Below are positions 27,632-36,429 of a DNA stretch of 64,000 bases, piece after piece. Under the pieces are notes generated by a model. The model saw only the letters and a list, made by a program, of their open reading frames with translations. It was not told the origin of the DNA and did no database searches. The DNA comes from Oscillospiraceae bacterium (lineage in GTDB: Bacteria; Bacillota; Clostridia; Oscillospirales; Ruminococcaceae): NCBI GenBank assembly GCA_016281125.1, contig JAEEIA010000063.1, positions 49,896 through 113,895 of the forward strand, read 5' to 3'. The number at the start of each line of letters is the position of its first letter. Positions within the stretch are counted from its first letter, which is position 1. A program made the position numbers and the translations under genes.

Positions 27632-29866
27632 ATGGATGCATTCTCACGCTATGCGCCCTTTATACAGGAATACATTTTCCGCGCGGGCTGGGAGAAGCTC
27701 CGCGCGGTACAGGTTGCGGCCGCGGACGCAATCTTCAACAGTGAGGACAATGTCCTGATCTCTGCATCGACGGCCTCCGGCAAGACGGAAGCGGCATTCT
27801 TCCCGGTGCTGACGCTGCTGGAGGAGAACCCGCCCGCATCGGTCGGCGCGATTTACATTGCGCCGCTGAAAGCGCTGATCAACGATCAGTTCACGCGCAT
27901 GACCGATCTCTGCGAGCCCGCCGGAATCAAGGTCTGGCGCTGGCACGGGGACGTCGGCCAGTCGCAGAAGGCAAAGCTGCTGAAGCACCCGTCCGGCATT
28001 CTGCAAATCACGCCGGAATCGCTGGAAGCGCTGATGCTCCACAAGCACGCGATGATTCCCGCGCTGTTCCGCGATCTGCGCTTTGTCATCATTGACGAGG
28101 TTCACTCGCTGCTGCGCGGCGACCGCGGCGGCCAGACGCTCTGCCTGATTGAGCGCCTCTCCGATCTTTCCGGTGCAAATCCGCGCAGAATCGGGCTTTC
28201 CGCGACAATCGGGGACATTGAGCAGACCGCCGTCTATCTCGGCACCGGCTCGGGACGGAATACCGTCATTCCGCAGATCGCGCCGCAGAAAAGCACATGG
28301 CGGCTTTCGATGGAGCATTTTTATGCAATGGATTCGCAGGCGGCGGAGGGCAAAGAGGTCGATGCGCCGGAGCCGCTGGAACGGGAAACCGATCCGGCGC
28401 CGCCCGCCGCGGATCCTGCTTATGGCTATATCTTCTCGCATACGCGTGGGAAGAAATGCCTGGTTTTTGTCAATTCCCGCGAGGAATGCGAGGCGGTCAC
28501 GACCTCTCTGCGGCAGTATTGCGAAAGCAAGCACGAGCCGGACAGATTTCTGATTCATCACGGCAATCTCTCCGCGGCTTACCGTGAAACGGCAGAGGCG
28601 GTCATGAAGGACGAGGAACAGATCATGACAACCGTCACGACCGCGACGCTGGAGCTCGGCATTGACATCGGCAAGCTGGAGCGTGCATTCCAGCTTGATG
28701 CGCCGTTTACGGTATCCTCCTTTTTGCAGCGCATGGGACGCACCGGCCGCCGGGGACTGCCGCCGGAAATGTGGTTCGTCATGCGCGAGGAGGAGCCCGA
28801 GGCGCGTGCGATGCTGCCGTCCACGGTGCCGTGGAAGCTGCTGCAAGGCATCGCGCTGGTGCAGCTTTATGCGGAGGAGCACTGGGTTGAGCCGCCGAAG
28901 CTGGACCGCCTGCCGTTCAGCCTGCTGTATCATCAGACCATGAGCACGCTGGCTGCAAACGGCGAGATGACGCCCGCACAGCTTGCGGGGCGCGTGCTGA
29001 AATTACAGCCGTTCCGCCGCATCACGCAGGATGATTACCGCATTCTGCTGCGGCATCTGATTGATAAGGATCATATTCAGCGCACCGAGCGCGGCGGCCT
29101 GATTGCTGGCATCGCGGGGGAGCGCGTCATCAACAATTATAAGTTTTACGCGGTCTTTCAGGACAGCGAGGAATTCACCGTGCGGTCGGAATCGCAGGAA
29201 ATCGGCACGATTGTCCAGCCGCCGCCGCCCGGGGAGAAAATTGCGATTGCAGGACATGTGTGGGTGGTGGACGAGGTCGATTACGACCGCCATCTGGTCT
29301 ACTGCACACAGGTCAAGGGCAAGGTACCGGCGTATTTCGGGGACTGCCCCGGCGACATCCAGACCAAAATTCTCGAGCGGATGCGCGGGGTATTGCAGGA
29401 GGACAGGCAGTACCCTTACGTGATGAAGAACGGCGTCGCGCGGCTTGCGCAGGCGCGGAATACCGCAGCGCATTCGGGGCTGCTGACGGAGCCGCTGATC
29501 TGCATGGGCGGCGACATGTGGGCGCTGTTCCCGTGGCTCGGGAGCTACGCGTTTCTGGCAATGGAGCGCCTGCTGAAAATCAAATGCGCGCAGGAGCTGC
29601 ATCTGTCTGGGTTAGCGCCGTCAAGGCCGTATTTCATGACGTTTAAGATGAAAGCGGACAAGGAAACCTTCTACCGCGTTCTGAAAGAGCAGGCCGAGGC
29701 GGAATTTGATCCGCTGGAGCTTGTCTATCCGGATGAGATTCCGCTGTTTGAAAAATATGACGAGTATGTTCCGGCGGAGCTTGTACGTAAGGGCTTTGCC
29801 TACGGAATTCTCGCGGTTGACGAAATGCGCGCGAGAATTCAGAACTGGACGGGCAGCATTGCCTGA
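27632..29866 (+). CDS. DEAD/DEAH-box helicase, BrxHI/Lhr-like
   Basis: ISASTASGKTEAAFFP, IYIAPLKALINDQF, VIIDEVHSLL (DEVH), IGLSATIGD, MGRTGRRG. Confidence 0.9.
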   Translation: MDAFSRYAPFIQEYIFRAGWEKLRAVQVAAADAIFNSEDNVLISASTASGKTEAAFFPVLTLLEENPPASVGAIYIAPLKALINDQFTRMTDLCEPAGIKVWRWHGDVGQSQKAKLLKHPSGILQITPESLEALMLHKHAMIPALFRDLRFVIIDEVHSLLRGDRGGQTLCLIERLSDLSGANPRRIGLSATIGDIEQTAVYLGTGSGRNTVIPQIAPQKSTWRLSMEHFYAMDSQAAEGKEVDAPEPLERETDPAPPAADPAYGYIFSHTRGKKCLVFVNSREECEAVTTSLRQYCESKHEPDRFLIHHGNLSAAYRETAEAVMKDEEQIMTTVTTATLELGIDIGKLERAFQLDAPFTVSSFLQRMGRTGRRGLPPEMWFVMREEEPEARAMLPSTVPWKLLQGIALVQLYAEEHWVEPPKLDRLPFSLLYHQTMSTLAANGEMTPAQLAGRVLKLQPFRRITQDDYRILLRHLIDKDHIQRTERGGLIAGIAGERVINNYKFYAVFQDSEEFTVRSESQEIGTIVQPPPPGEKIAIAGHVWVVDEVDYDRHLVYCTQVKGKVPAYFGDCPGDIQTKILERMRGVLQEDRQYPYVMKNGVARLAQARNTAAHSGLLTEPLICMGGDMWALFPWLGSYAFLAMERLLKIKCAQELHLSGLAPSRPYFMTFKMKADKETFYRVLKEQAEAEFDPLELVYPDEIPLFEKYDEYVPAELVRKGFAYGILAVDEMRARIQNWTGSIA

Positions 29867-29965
29867 TCCTGCATTGATTACGGGGGCGATTCCGGAAACG
29901 GAATCAGCGGCTGCTGAGGGCGGCCGCAAAAGTACGGGTTAATTCAGAATAAAGGGGCATTTTTT

Positions 29966-32900
29966 ATGAAACAAAAACGAATCGGATGTGCCGTCACAGC
30001 TGCTGTCATGGGGATGCAGCTGGTATCGGCGCTGCCGGTTGCGGCGGTGACTGTTCCGGATGCGGCAGCCGCCGGTACGGCACTTGAGGCATTTGCGGAG
30101 CAGATCTGCGCGGTCACGAAGCATGATGAGAACCGCACATTTTTTGAGGAAGTCCGCTTTGACACAGAATCCGGAATCCTGACCGCAGACGGTGCGGCAG
30201 TCGGCAGCTGCGGGGATCTGACGGTTTCCGGCGGAGATCTGATGATCTGTTCGTCCGCGCCGGAATCCGACACCGTGCAGACGGCCGGCGTGTTCCGGCG
30301 TTTTGCGGACGCCGCCGCGGCATACGGCTATGAGAGCGAAGCAGACGGCAGCATGCTGACCGTCACAAACGAATTCCAGACCGCGCGCCTGATTGTCAAG
30401 GCGGCGGGGAAGATTGACCTGCACGGAGCAGAGGAGAAAGCGGAGGGCTACCGTGATCTGCATGTGCTGCAATATGCCTCAACCGCACAGGCGTATGCAG
30501 CCTATCAGCTGTATCAGCAGGATCCGGCGGTGCAGTATGTGCAGCCGTCGCATATCGTGACACTGGATGCACAGGACACGGCGGCGCTTTCGTCCGATGC
30601 GGATGCGGGCGTCAGCAGCCTTGGCACGGGCTCCTATATGTCGTGGGGTGCCGATCTGATCGGCACGGAGGATTTTTGCAATACCTATCTGAAAGGCAAA
30701 GAACTGCCGGAGGTCAAGGTTGCGGTCATCGACAGCGGCCTGAACACCGCGCCTGCTCTGTTTGAGGGCAGAATCCTGGAGGGCGGCGTCAACTTCTCCG
30801 GCTCCGGTGACGATACATATGCGGACGACCTCAGCCACGGCACGCATGTCACCGGCACGATCTGCGAGCTGACGCCGGAGAACGTGAAAATCCTGCCGAT
30901 CAAATCCTTCAACAACAAGGGTTCCGCGTCTGACGAGCAGATCTACGCGGGGATTATGTACGCGCTGGAAAACGGCGCGGATGTTCTGAATATGAGCTTC
31001 GGCGGCCTGGGCGTCAATCCGCTTGAGGTCGAGGCGATGATGACGGCGGAGGAGAACGGCATTATCTGCTGCGCGGCAGCGGGCAACAACGCCGATGATG
31101 CGCGGTATTATTATCCGAGCAGCATTCAGAGCTGCATCACGGTCGGCGCCGTCGATCAGGATATGGAGCGCGCGAGCTTTTCCAATTACGGCGAAATGCT
31201 CGATGTTGCGGCGCCGGGCGTCGGGATCCTCAGCTACGGCATCGAGGACGCGACGAAACAGGAAACCAAGAACGGCACGAGCATGGCGACGCCGCATGTG
31301 ACGGCCTGCTGTGCGCTGCTTTGCAGCTATGACAGAGAGATGACCTCGGCGCGCGCAGAGAATCTGCTCTGCCTGAATGCGGTTGATCTGGGCGATCCCG
31401 GCTTCGATGACGACACCGGCTGGGGCATGGTCTGCATGAAGAATTTCCGCTGGGATGCGGGTATCTGCAAGGCGCCGGAGTTTTCCCGGGAAGAAGGCAA
31501 CTACGGCACAGCGCAGACCGTTGAGATTACGGCGGCGCATCCGGAAATGCAGATTTACTACACCACGGACGGCTCCGTGCCGACGCGCGAAAACGGCACG
31601 CTCTATACCGAGCCGCTGTACATCACCGAATCGACGCGGGTGACGGCGGTCGCCGTGCGCGAGGAGTATGTGGACAGTGTGCCGGTTACGGCGGTCTTTA
31701 CGATCGGCGGCAAGGACATCGCAGGTGCGCTGACAATGGAAAACGGCGTTGTAACGGGCTACCGCGGTATCCGCCAGCGCGTCACGATCCCGGAAACGGC
31801 AGACGGCGTTCCGGTGACGGCCGTCGCGGACAATGCCTTTGCGGGCAATCAGTTTGTGGAAAAGGTTGTGCTGCCGGAGAGCGTGACGGAAATCGGCAGC
31901 GGTGCATTTCAGGATTGCAGGCAGCTGACGGAGCTGGAAGCGCCCGGCGTCACCAAAATCGGGGATGCGGCATTTTCGGGAGCAGCTGCGCTGAAAACCG
32001 TGAAGCTGAGCGAGGAGCTGGATACGCTCGGAAAGGATGCATTCGCGTCCTGCGAAGCGCTGACAGCGCTCTCACTGCCGAACGTGAAAACGCTTCCGAC
32101 GCGCTGCTTCTCCGGCTGTACGTCCCTGCGGCGGCTGGGCATTCCGGCGGTGACGCTGATCAGCGCCCATGCCTGTGAGGGCTGCACCACGCTGAACGAA
32201 ATCGTCGCGGACTGGCGCAAAATCACGATGATCGGGGAAAATGCGTTTGCAGGCTGCAAGAATTACGCAGGCAGCCTGACGCTGGACAGCCTGGAACTGC
32301 TCGGCCCGGGCGCCTTCTCGGGCGCATCCGCCCTGCGCAGAGTTTCCCTGCCGGAATTCATGGATGAGATTCCGGATCATGCATTTTCCGGCTGTTCGGG
32401 ACTGCGCCTGCTGGAGCTGCCCGGTGCAGAGAAGCTGGGTGAACGCGCGCTGGCGCTCGGCAGCTCCCGCGATGACCTCATACTCGTGATGAATTACGGC
32501 AAAATCCGTTCGCTCGGCGCAGATGCGATGTACGGTCTGCGGCTTGGCAACGGTTTTGATACGGTGACATTCTCCGCCCTGAAAACACTGGAGCCGTATT
32601 CGTTCGGCGGCGCGGTTGCGGGCATTGTCGAGCTGCCGCTGATCAGCCATGTGCCGGAGGGCGCCTTTGCAGGCGCGGTGATCTACGGTGCCGCGCTGGA
32701 CGCAGCGGAAACGCTGGATTCCGGCAGCCTGTTCGGCGTGAAATCCGTCCGGCTGACGTCCGCTGTCAAAACTGTCGCTGCGGATGCGTGTCCGACAGAA
32801 ACATGGGTTGTTTCTGCGGAGCCGCTTCCTGCGCTTGAACAGTGTGATAATGTCAAGCCCTGCTATGAGCCGCTGGTGATGCGCGTCAGTTCAAAGACGC

Positions 32901-35900
32901 TGGAGCTCCGGCAGTTTGCCTGCGGCAGCTTCCGGATTACGGCGCTTGGAAGCGGACTGACATATCAGTGGTACCGCGTCAATGAGGGCGAAACGGCGCT
33001 GATTCCGGGTGCGGATCAGCCCGAGTATATCCCGGCAACGGGTACACAGGGCGAATTTGTCTATCGCTGCGTCATCACGGATGCAGCGGGCAAACAGGAA
33101 AACTGCGACGTCAAGGCCGTGATCAGGGAGCCTGCTTTCAGCAATCCGCTGGTGACGGAGGAGCCGGTTTACGCATCCGGCACGGAGATGCTGCATTTTG
33201 ACATCAAGGTGCCGGAAACCGGAACCTATGTGCTGGAGGCATTCGGGGAAGCGCCGGTGAACGGCACGCTGACCGATGAGGACGGTGTGCTCTGCGGCCG
33301 CCTTGCCATGCAGCCGGACGGTGACGTCACGCTGACGGTTTCTCTTGAAGAAGGAAAGATATATTATCTGGATGCGGCGCCGCTCTGGAGCTGTGATTAT
33401 TCGCTGCGGCTGACGGCGGAGCTGACGGCGCGCACGGATATATCGGACTGCACCGTGACTGTGCAGCAGGCTGCGTTCGGCCAGTATGACGAGGCATATC
33501 ATCCGCCGCTGAAGGTCACCGCGCCGAACGGCACGGAGCTGAAGGAGGACACGGATTATACCGTCCGCACGGCGCGCATCAACATGCATTATCAGCTCAC
33601 GCTGTTCGGAACCGGCGCCTATAAGGGCAGCACGGTTGTCCGGACGGATCTGATTGACCGGATCCCTGCGGATACGCCGGTGCCGGTGATGCTGTCCGGC
33701 AAAAAGGACTATGCGAATGTGCTGTTTATTCCGTCGAAAACGGATACCTATTACTTCTACGGCGGCGTAGATCCGCATTATCTGGACGAGTGGGTTTCTT
33801 ACAGCAACACCGGCCGGGTTCCGGGCGGACAGGTTTATGCAAACGTGACGGCCAACTGTCTGGTGACCAGTCTGCCTGCGGCGAAGGGTACGGTGTACGA
33901 ATACGAATCCATGGCAAACAAAAATGAAGGCCAGTTCTGCGGCTCCATGAAGATGAATGCGGGGCAGATGTACTATTTCACGATCTGGCTGCGCGAAAAC
34001 CGCGATGCAAAATTCACCTTCATCGTGTCCGACCGCCTGCGGAATATCCGCGATGCGGAGCTGGACGGCGATTTCTCCGCAATTTACCGCAGCGGCAAAA
34101 TCAGCGAGCCGGAAACCGAGCTGATCTATGAAGGCCGGGAGCTGACCGAGGGACAGGATTATATCGTGCTGCACAGCAGCAACTTTGTGCCGGGACAGGC
34201 AGAGATCACGCTGATCGGCACGGGACTGTTCATCGGCAAGGTGAACCGGAAATACGAGATCATCTTCCCGCCGCAGGAGCAGCCGGAGAGCCTTGTACCG
34301 CTGGGCGAAACGACCGCTGTGGCCTGCGATGACGCCAGAATGAAAACAGTCTGGTTCAAGGCGGAGCTGGCGGAGAACAGCTATACGAATATGCGCTACC
34401 GCGTGCTGAATGAGCAGACCTCCGGCACGGAGATGCTGTACCGTGTCTACCGTCTGGACGAGCAGCTCCGTTCGCTGGTGCTGATGCAGCCGATGAAGGA
34501 CGAAAAGAACGACTATCTGCTGAAAAACGGCTTATACTGCGTCTGCTGCACGCGCAAGTTCCGCGACAGAGCCTGCGGTGCGAATATCACGGTTGTTTCA
34601 CCGTATTCGATTCAGGATGCGGAGATGACGGTCACGGATGCGGTCTATACCGGCGGCGCCGTGGAAGCGCCCGTAAAGCTGACCATGCCGGACGGCACGG
34701 TGCTGAAGCAGGGCCGCGATTATGTCATTGCCTATCCCGAGGACGATGCGAACATCATGTTCGGTGAGGTACCGTTCACGATCCGCTCGACGAAGTATTC
34801 CTACGGCAACGGCGAGGGCACTTATCAGATCAAGGTGCAGCTGCCGGAGAATCCGCCGGAGCTGACGATCGGGCAGCATGAGGTCTATCTCACCAAAACC
34901 GAACGTCTCGGCTGGTATCAGCTGTCGGCGGAGCAGGATACGGAATTTCTCCTTGCGTCCGACGATATTCCGGATGCGGTGCTGCGTGTGTTCAAACCGG
35001 ATGCGGAGCTGGATGCGCAGATGCACGGCTCCGGCCCGAAGGCGCTGACCTTTACCGTTCCGGCAGGCGAAACCCGCTATGTCATGGTGAAATATAACGG
35101 CCTTGCGCGTACCGGTACGCTGCATTTCCGCCTGGAAACGGAGCAGAAGGCGCTGGCCTCCTGCGAGGTCGAGGCAAATCCGGTATACTGGACAGGCGAG
35201 CATGTGCAGCCGGATATCACAATCCGGGACGGCGAGTATACGCTGGTTGAGGGCGAGGACTATGCACAGCGGTATATCATCAATGATGTGGATATCGGCA
35301 TGGCATCCGTCAATTATATCGGCAAGGGAAAGTATGTCGGCATGCTGGATGTGGATTTCCAGATCCGGATCGAACCTGTTCAGTTCTGCATGGATGCCAG
35401 GGACGGCACATGGTTGCCGCTGATGCCGGTGATGCTGGATTATGAGTATCAGATCAAAAATACGGAGGACGAGCGCTATCTGCTTTATTCCTATTATTCT
35501 GTCACAGATACTGCCCTGACGCTCTCTGTCTTTGATGCGCGCTGCAAACTGGCGGTGCAGGCATATGACGAGGAGGGACAGGACCTCGGTGATGCGTTCA
35601 TCAGCAGAGAGGGCGAGCTGACCGTGACGCTGAACCGCGGAGATACTGTATTTTTCCTGTTCTCCGCGACGGATATTTCAGGCACGAACCAGCAGTGGAA
35701 AATGCAGCTTTCCGATGCGCCCTTCCAGGAAATGATCATCATCGAGGATAAGGAAAACGGCCTGTTCTTCCGCGCCTTTCCAAAAGCGGATTTGGATTAC
35801 GCCGAGATCTACCGGATTGCCCCGGGGCGCAGCACATACCGGTTTGAAATGAGCATTATGTCGGAGGAATACGGCTATAAGAGGGTATACGCCATCAATC

Positions 35901-36271
35901 CCGGCGTGTTTGCCATGATTCCGAAATCTGCGGTCGTCTACGGCAATGCATCCATTTATCTGACGAGTTTTGCAGACTATTATCATTTCCTGTATATCCC
36001 GCTTCCGTATTCCCACCAGTCGCATCTTGAAGATCCCCGGGGTGACCTGAACATGGACGGCCGAATCACGGAATCTGACATTGTGCTGTTTGCGGCGCTG
36101 CTTGCGGAGCATCCGGCTGTCGATCCGGAGCTGGTGAACACAGAGGCGGATATGGACGGGAACGGCGTACTGGAATTTACCGATCTTCAGCTTGCTGCGG
36201 CGCTGATTGAGGAGCATGCGGACTCTGTGCCGATTTACGGGGGGGAAGCATTCTACCAAAGAGGATGGTGA
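29966..36271 (+). CDS. Giant secreted subtilase (S8) with chitobiase-like, LRR_5/BspA-like, PPC/Ig-like repeats and C-terminal dockerin
   Basis: Signal peptide; triad VAVIDSGLN, LSHGTHVTG, NGTSMATPH; chitobiase-like IYYTTDGSVPT; BspA-type LRRs; four G.DY...GxGxYxG repeats; dockerin GDLNMDGRITESDIVLFAALL / ADMDGNGVLEFTDLQLAAALI. Confidence 0.92.
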   Translation: MKQKRIGCAVTAAVMGMQLVSALPVAAVTVPDAAAAGTALEAFAEQICAVTKHDENRTFFEEVRFDTESGILTADGAAVGSCGDLTVSGGDLMICSSAPESDTVQTAGVFRRFADAAAAYGYESEADGSMLTVTNEFQTARLIVKAAGKIDLHGAEEKAEGYRDLHVLQYASTAQAYAAYQLYQQDPAVQYVQPSHIVTLDAQDTAALSSDADAGVSSLGTGSYMSWGADLIGTEDFCNTYLKGKELPEVKVAVIDSGLNTAPALFEGRILEGGVNFSGSGDDTYADDLSHGTHVTGTICELTPENVKILPIKSFNNKGSASDEQIYAGIMYALENGADVLNMSFGGLGVNPLEVEAMMTAEENGIICCAAAGNNADDARYYYPSSIQSCITVGAVDQDMERASFSNYGEMLDVAAPGVGILSYGIEDATKQETKNGTSMATPHVTACCALLCSYDREMTSARAENLLCLNAVDLGDPGFDDDTGWGMVCMKNFRWDAGICKAPEFSREEGNYGTAQTVEITAAHPEMQIYYTTDGSVPTRENGTLYTEPLYITESTRVTAVAVREEYVDSVPVTAVFTIGGKDIAGALTMENGVVTGYRGIRQRVTIPETADGVPVTAVADNAFAGNQFVEKVVLPESVTEIGSGAFQDCRQLTELEAPGVTKIGDAAFSGAAALKTVKLSEELDTLGKDAFASCEALTALSLPNVKTLPTRCFSGCTSLRRLGIPAVTLISAHACEGCTTLNEIVADWRKITMIGENAFAGCKNYAGSLTLDSLELLGPGAFSGASALRRVSLPEFMDEIPDHAFSGCSGLRLLELPGAEKLGERALALGSSRDDLILVMNYGKIRSLGADAMYGLRLGNGFDTVTFSALKTLEPYSFGGAVAGIVELPLISHVPEGAFAGAVIYGAALDAAETLDSGSLFGVKSVRLTSAVKTVAADACPTETWVVSAEPLPALEQCDNVKPCYEPLVMRVSSKTLELRQFACGSFRITALGSGLTYQWYRVNEGETALIPGADQPEYIPATGTQGEFVYRCVITDAAGKQENCDVKAVIREPAFSNPLVTEEPVYASGTEMLHFDIKVPETGTYVLEAFGEAPVNGTLTDEDGVLCGRLAMQPDGDVTLTVSLEEGKIYYLDAAPLWSCDYSLRLTAELTARTDISDCTVTVQQAAFGQYDEAYHPPLKVTAPNGTELKEDTDYTVRTARINMHYQLTLFGTGAYKGSTVVRTDLIDRIPADTPVPVMLSGKKDYANVLFIPSKTDTYYFYGGVDPHYLDEWVSYSNTGRVPGGQVYANVTANCLVTSLPAAKGTVYEYESMANKNEGQFCGSMKMNAGQMYYFTIWLRENRDAKFTFIVSDRLRNIRDAELDGDFSAIYRSGKISEPETELIYEGRELTEGQDYIVLHSSNFVPGQAEITLIGTGLFIGKVNRKYEIIFPPQEQPESLVPLGETTAVACDDARMKTVWFKAELAENSYTNMRYRVLNEQTSGTEMLYRVYRLDEQLRSLVLMQPMKDEKNDYLLKNGLYCVCCTRKFRDRACGANITVVSPYSIQDAEMTVTDAVYTGGAVEAPVKLTMPDGTVLKQGRDYVIAYPEDDANIMFGEVPFTIRSTKYSYGNGEGTYQIKVQLPENPPELTIGQHEVYLTKTERLGWYQLSAEQDTEFLLASDDIPDAVLRVFKPDAELDAQMHGSGPKALTFTVPAGETRYVMVKYNGLARTGTLHFRLETEQKALASCEVEANPVYWTGEHVQPDITIRDGEYTLVEGEDYAQRYIINDVDIGMASVNYIGKGKYVGMLDVDFQIRIEPVQFCMDARDGTWLPLMPVMLDYEYQIKNTEDERYLLYSYYSVTDTALTLSVFDARCKLAVQAYDEEGQDLGDAFISREGELTVTLNRGDTVFFLFSATDISGTNQQWKMQLSDAPFQEMIIIEDKENGLFFRAFPKADLDYAEIYRIAPGRSTYRFEMSIMSEEYGYKRVYAINPGVFAMIPKSAVVYGNASIYLTSFADYYHFLYIPLPYSHQSHLEDPRGDLNMDGRITESDIVLFAALLAEHPAVDPELVNTEADMDGNGVLEFTDLQLAAALIEEHADSVPIYGGEAFYQRGW

Positions 36272-36373
36272 TGCATATTTCTTTTCCGTATTCTGTCACG
36301 GAAACTCCACAAAAGACTGATATAATAACAGCAGAAGCCAACGGAAATGCTCCGGCGGGCAGCTGCTGATTTC

Positions 36374-36405
36374 AGAGGTCTGCCCTGTTCGCGGGGCAGA
36401 CCTCT
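36374..36405 (+). terminator. Strong hairpin between the subtilase gene and downstream lipoprotein gene (terminator or 5'UTR element)
   Basis: AGAGGTCTGCCC-TGTTCGCG-GGGCAGACCTCT followed by TTGAT. Confidence 0.5.
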
Positions 36406-36429
36406 TTGATACAGAAAGGCGGATATGAC

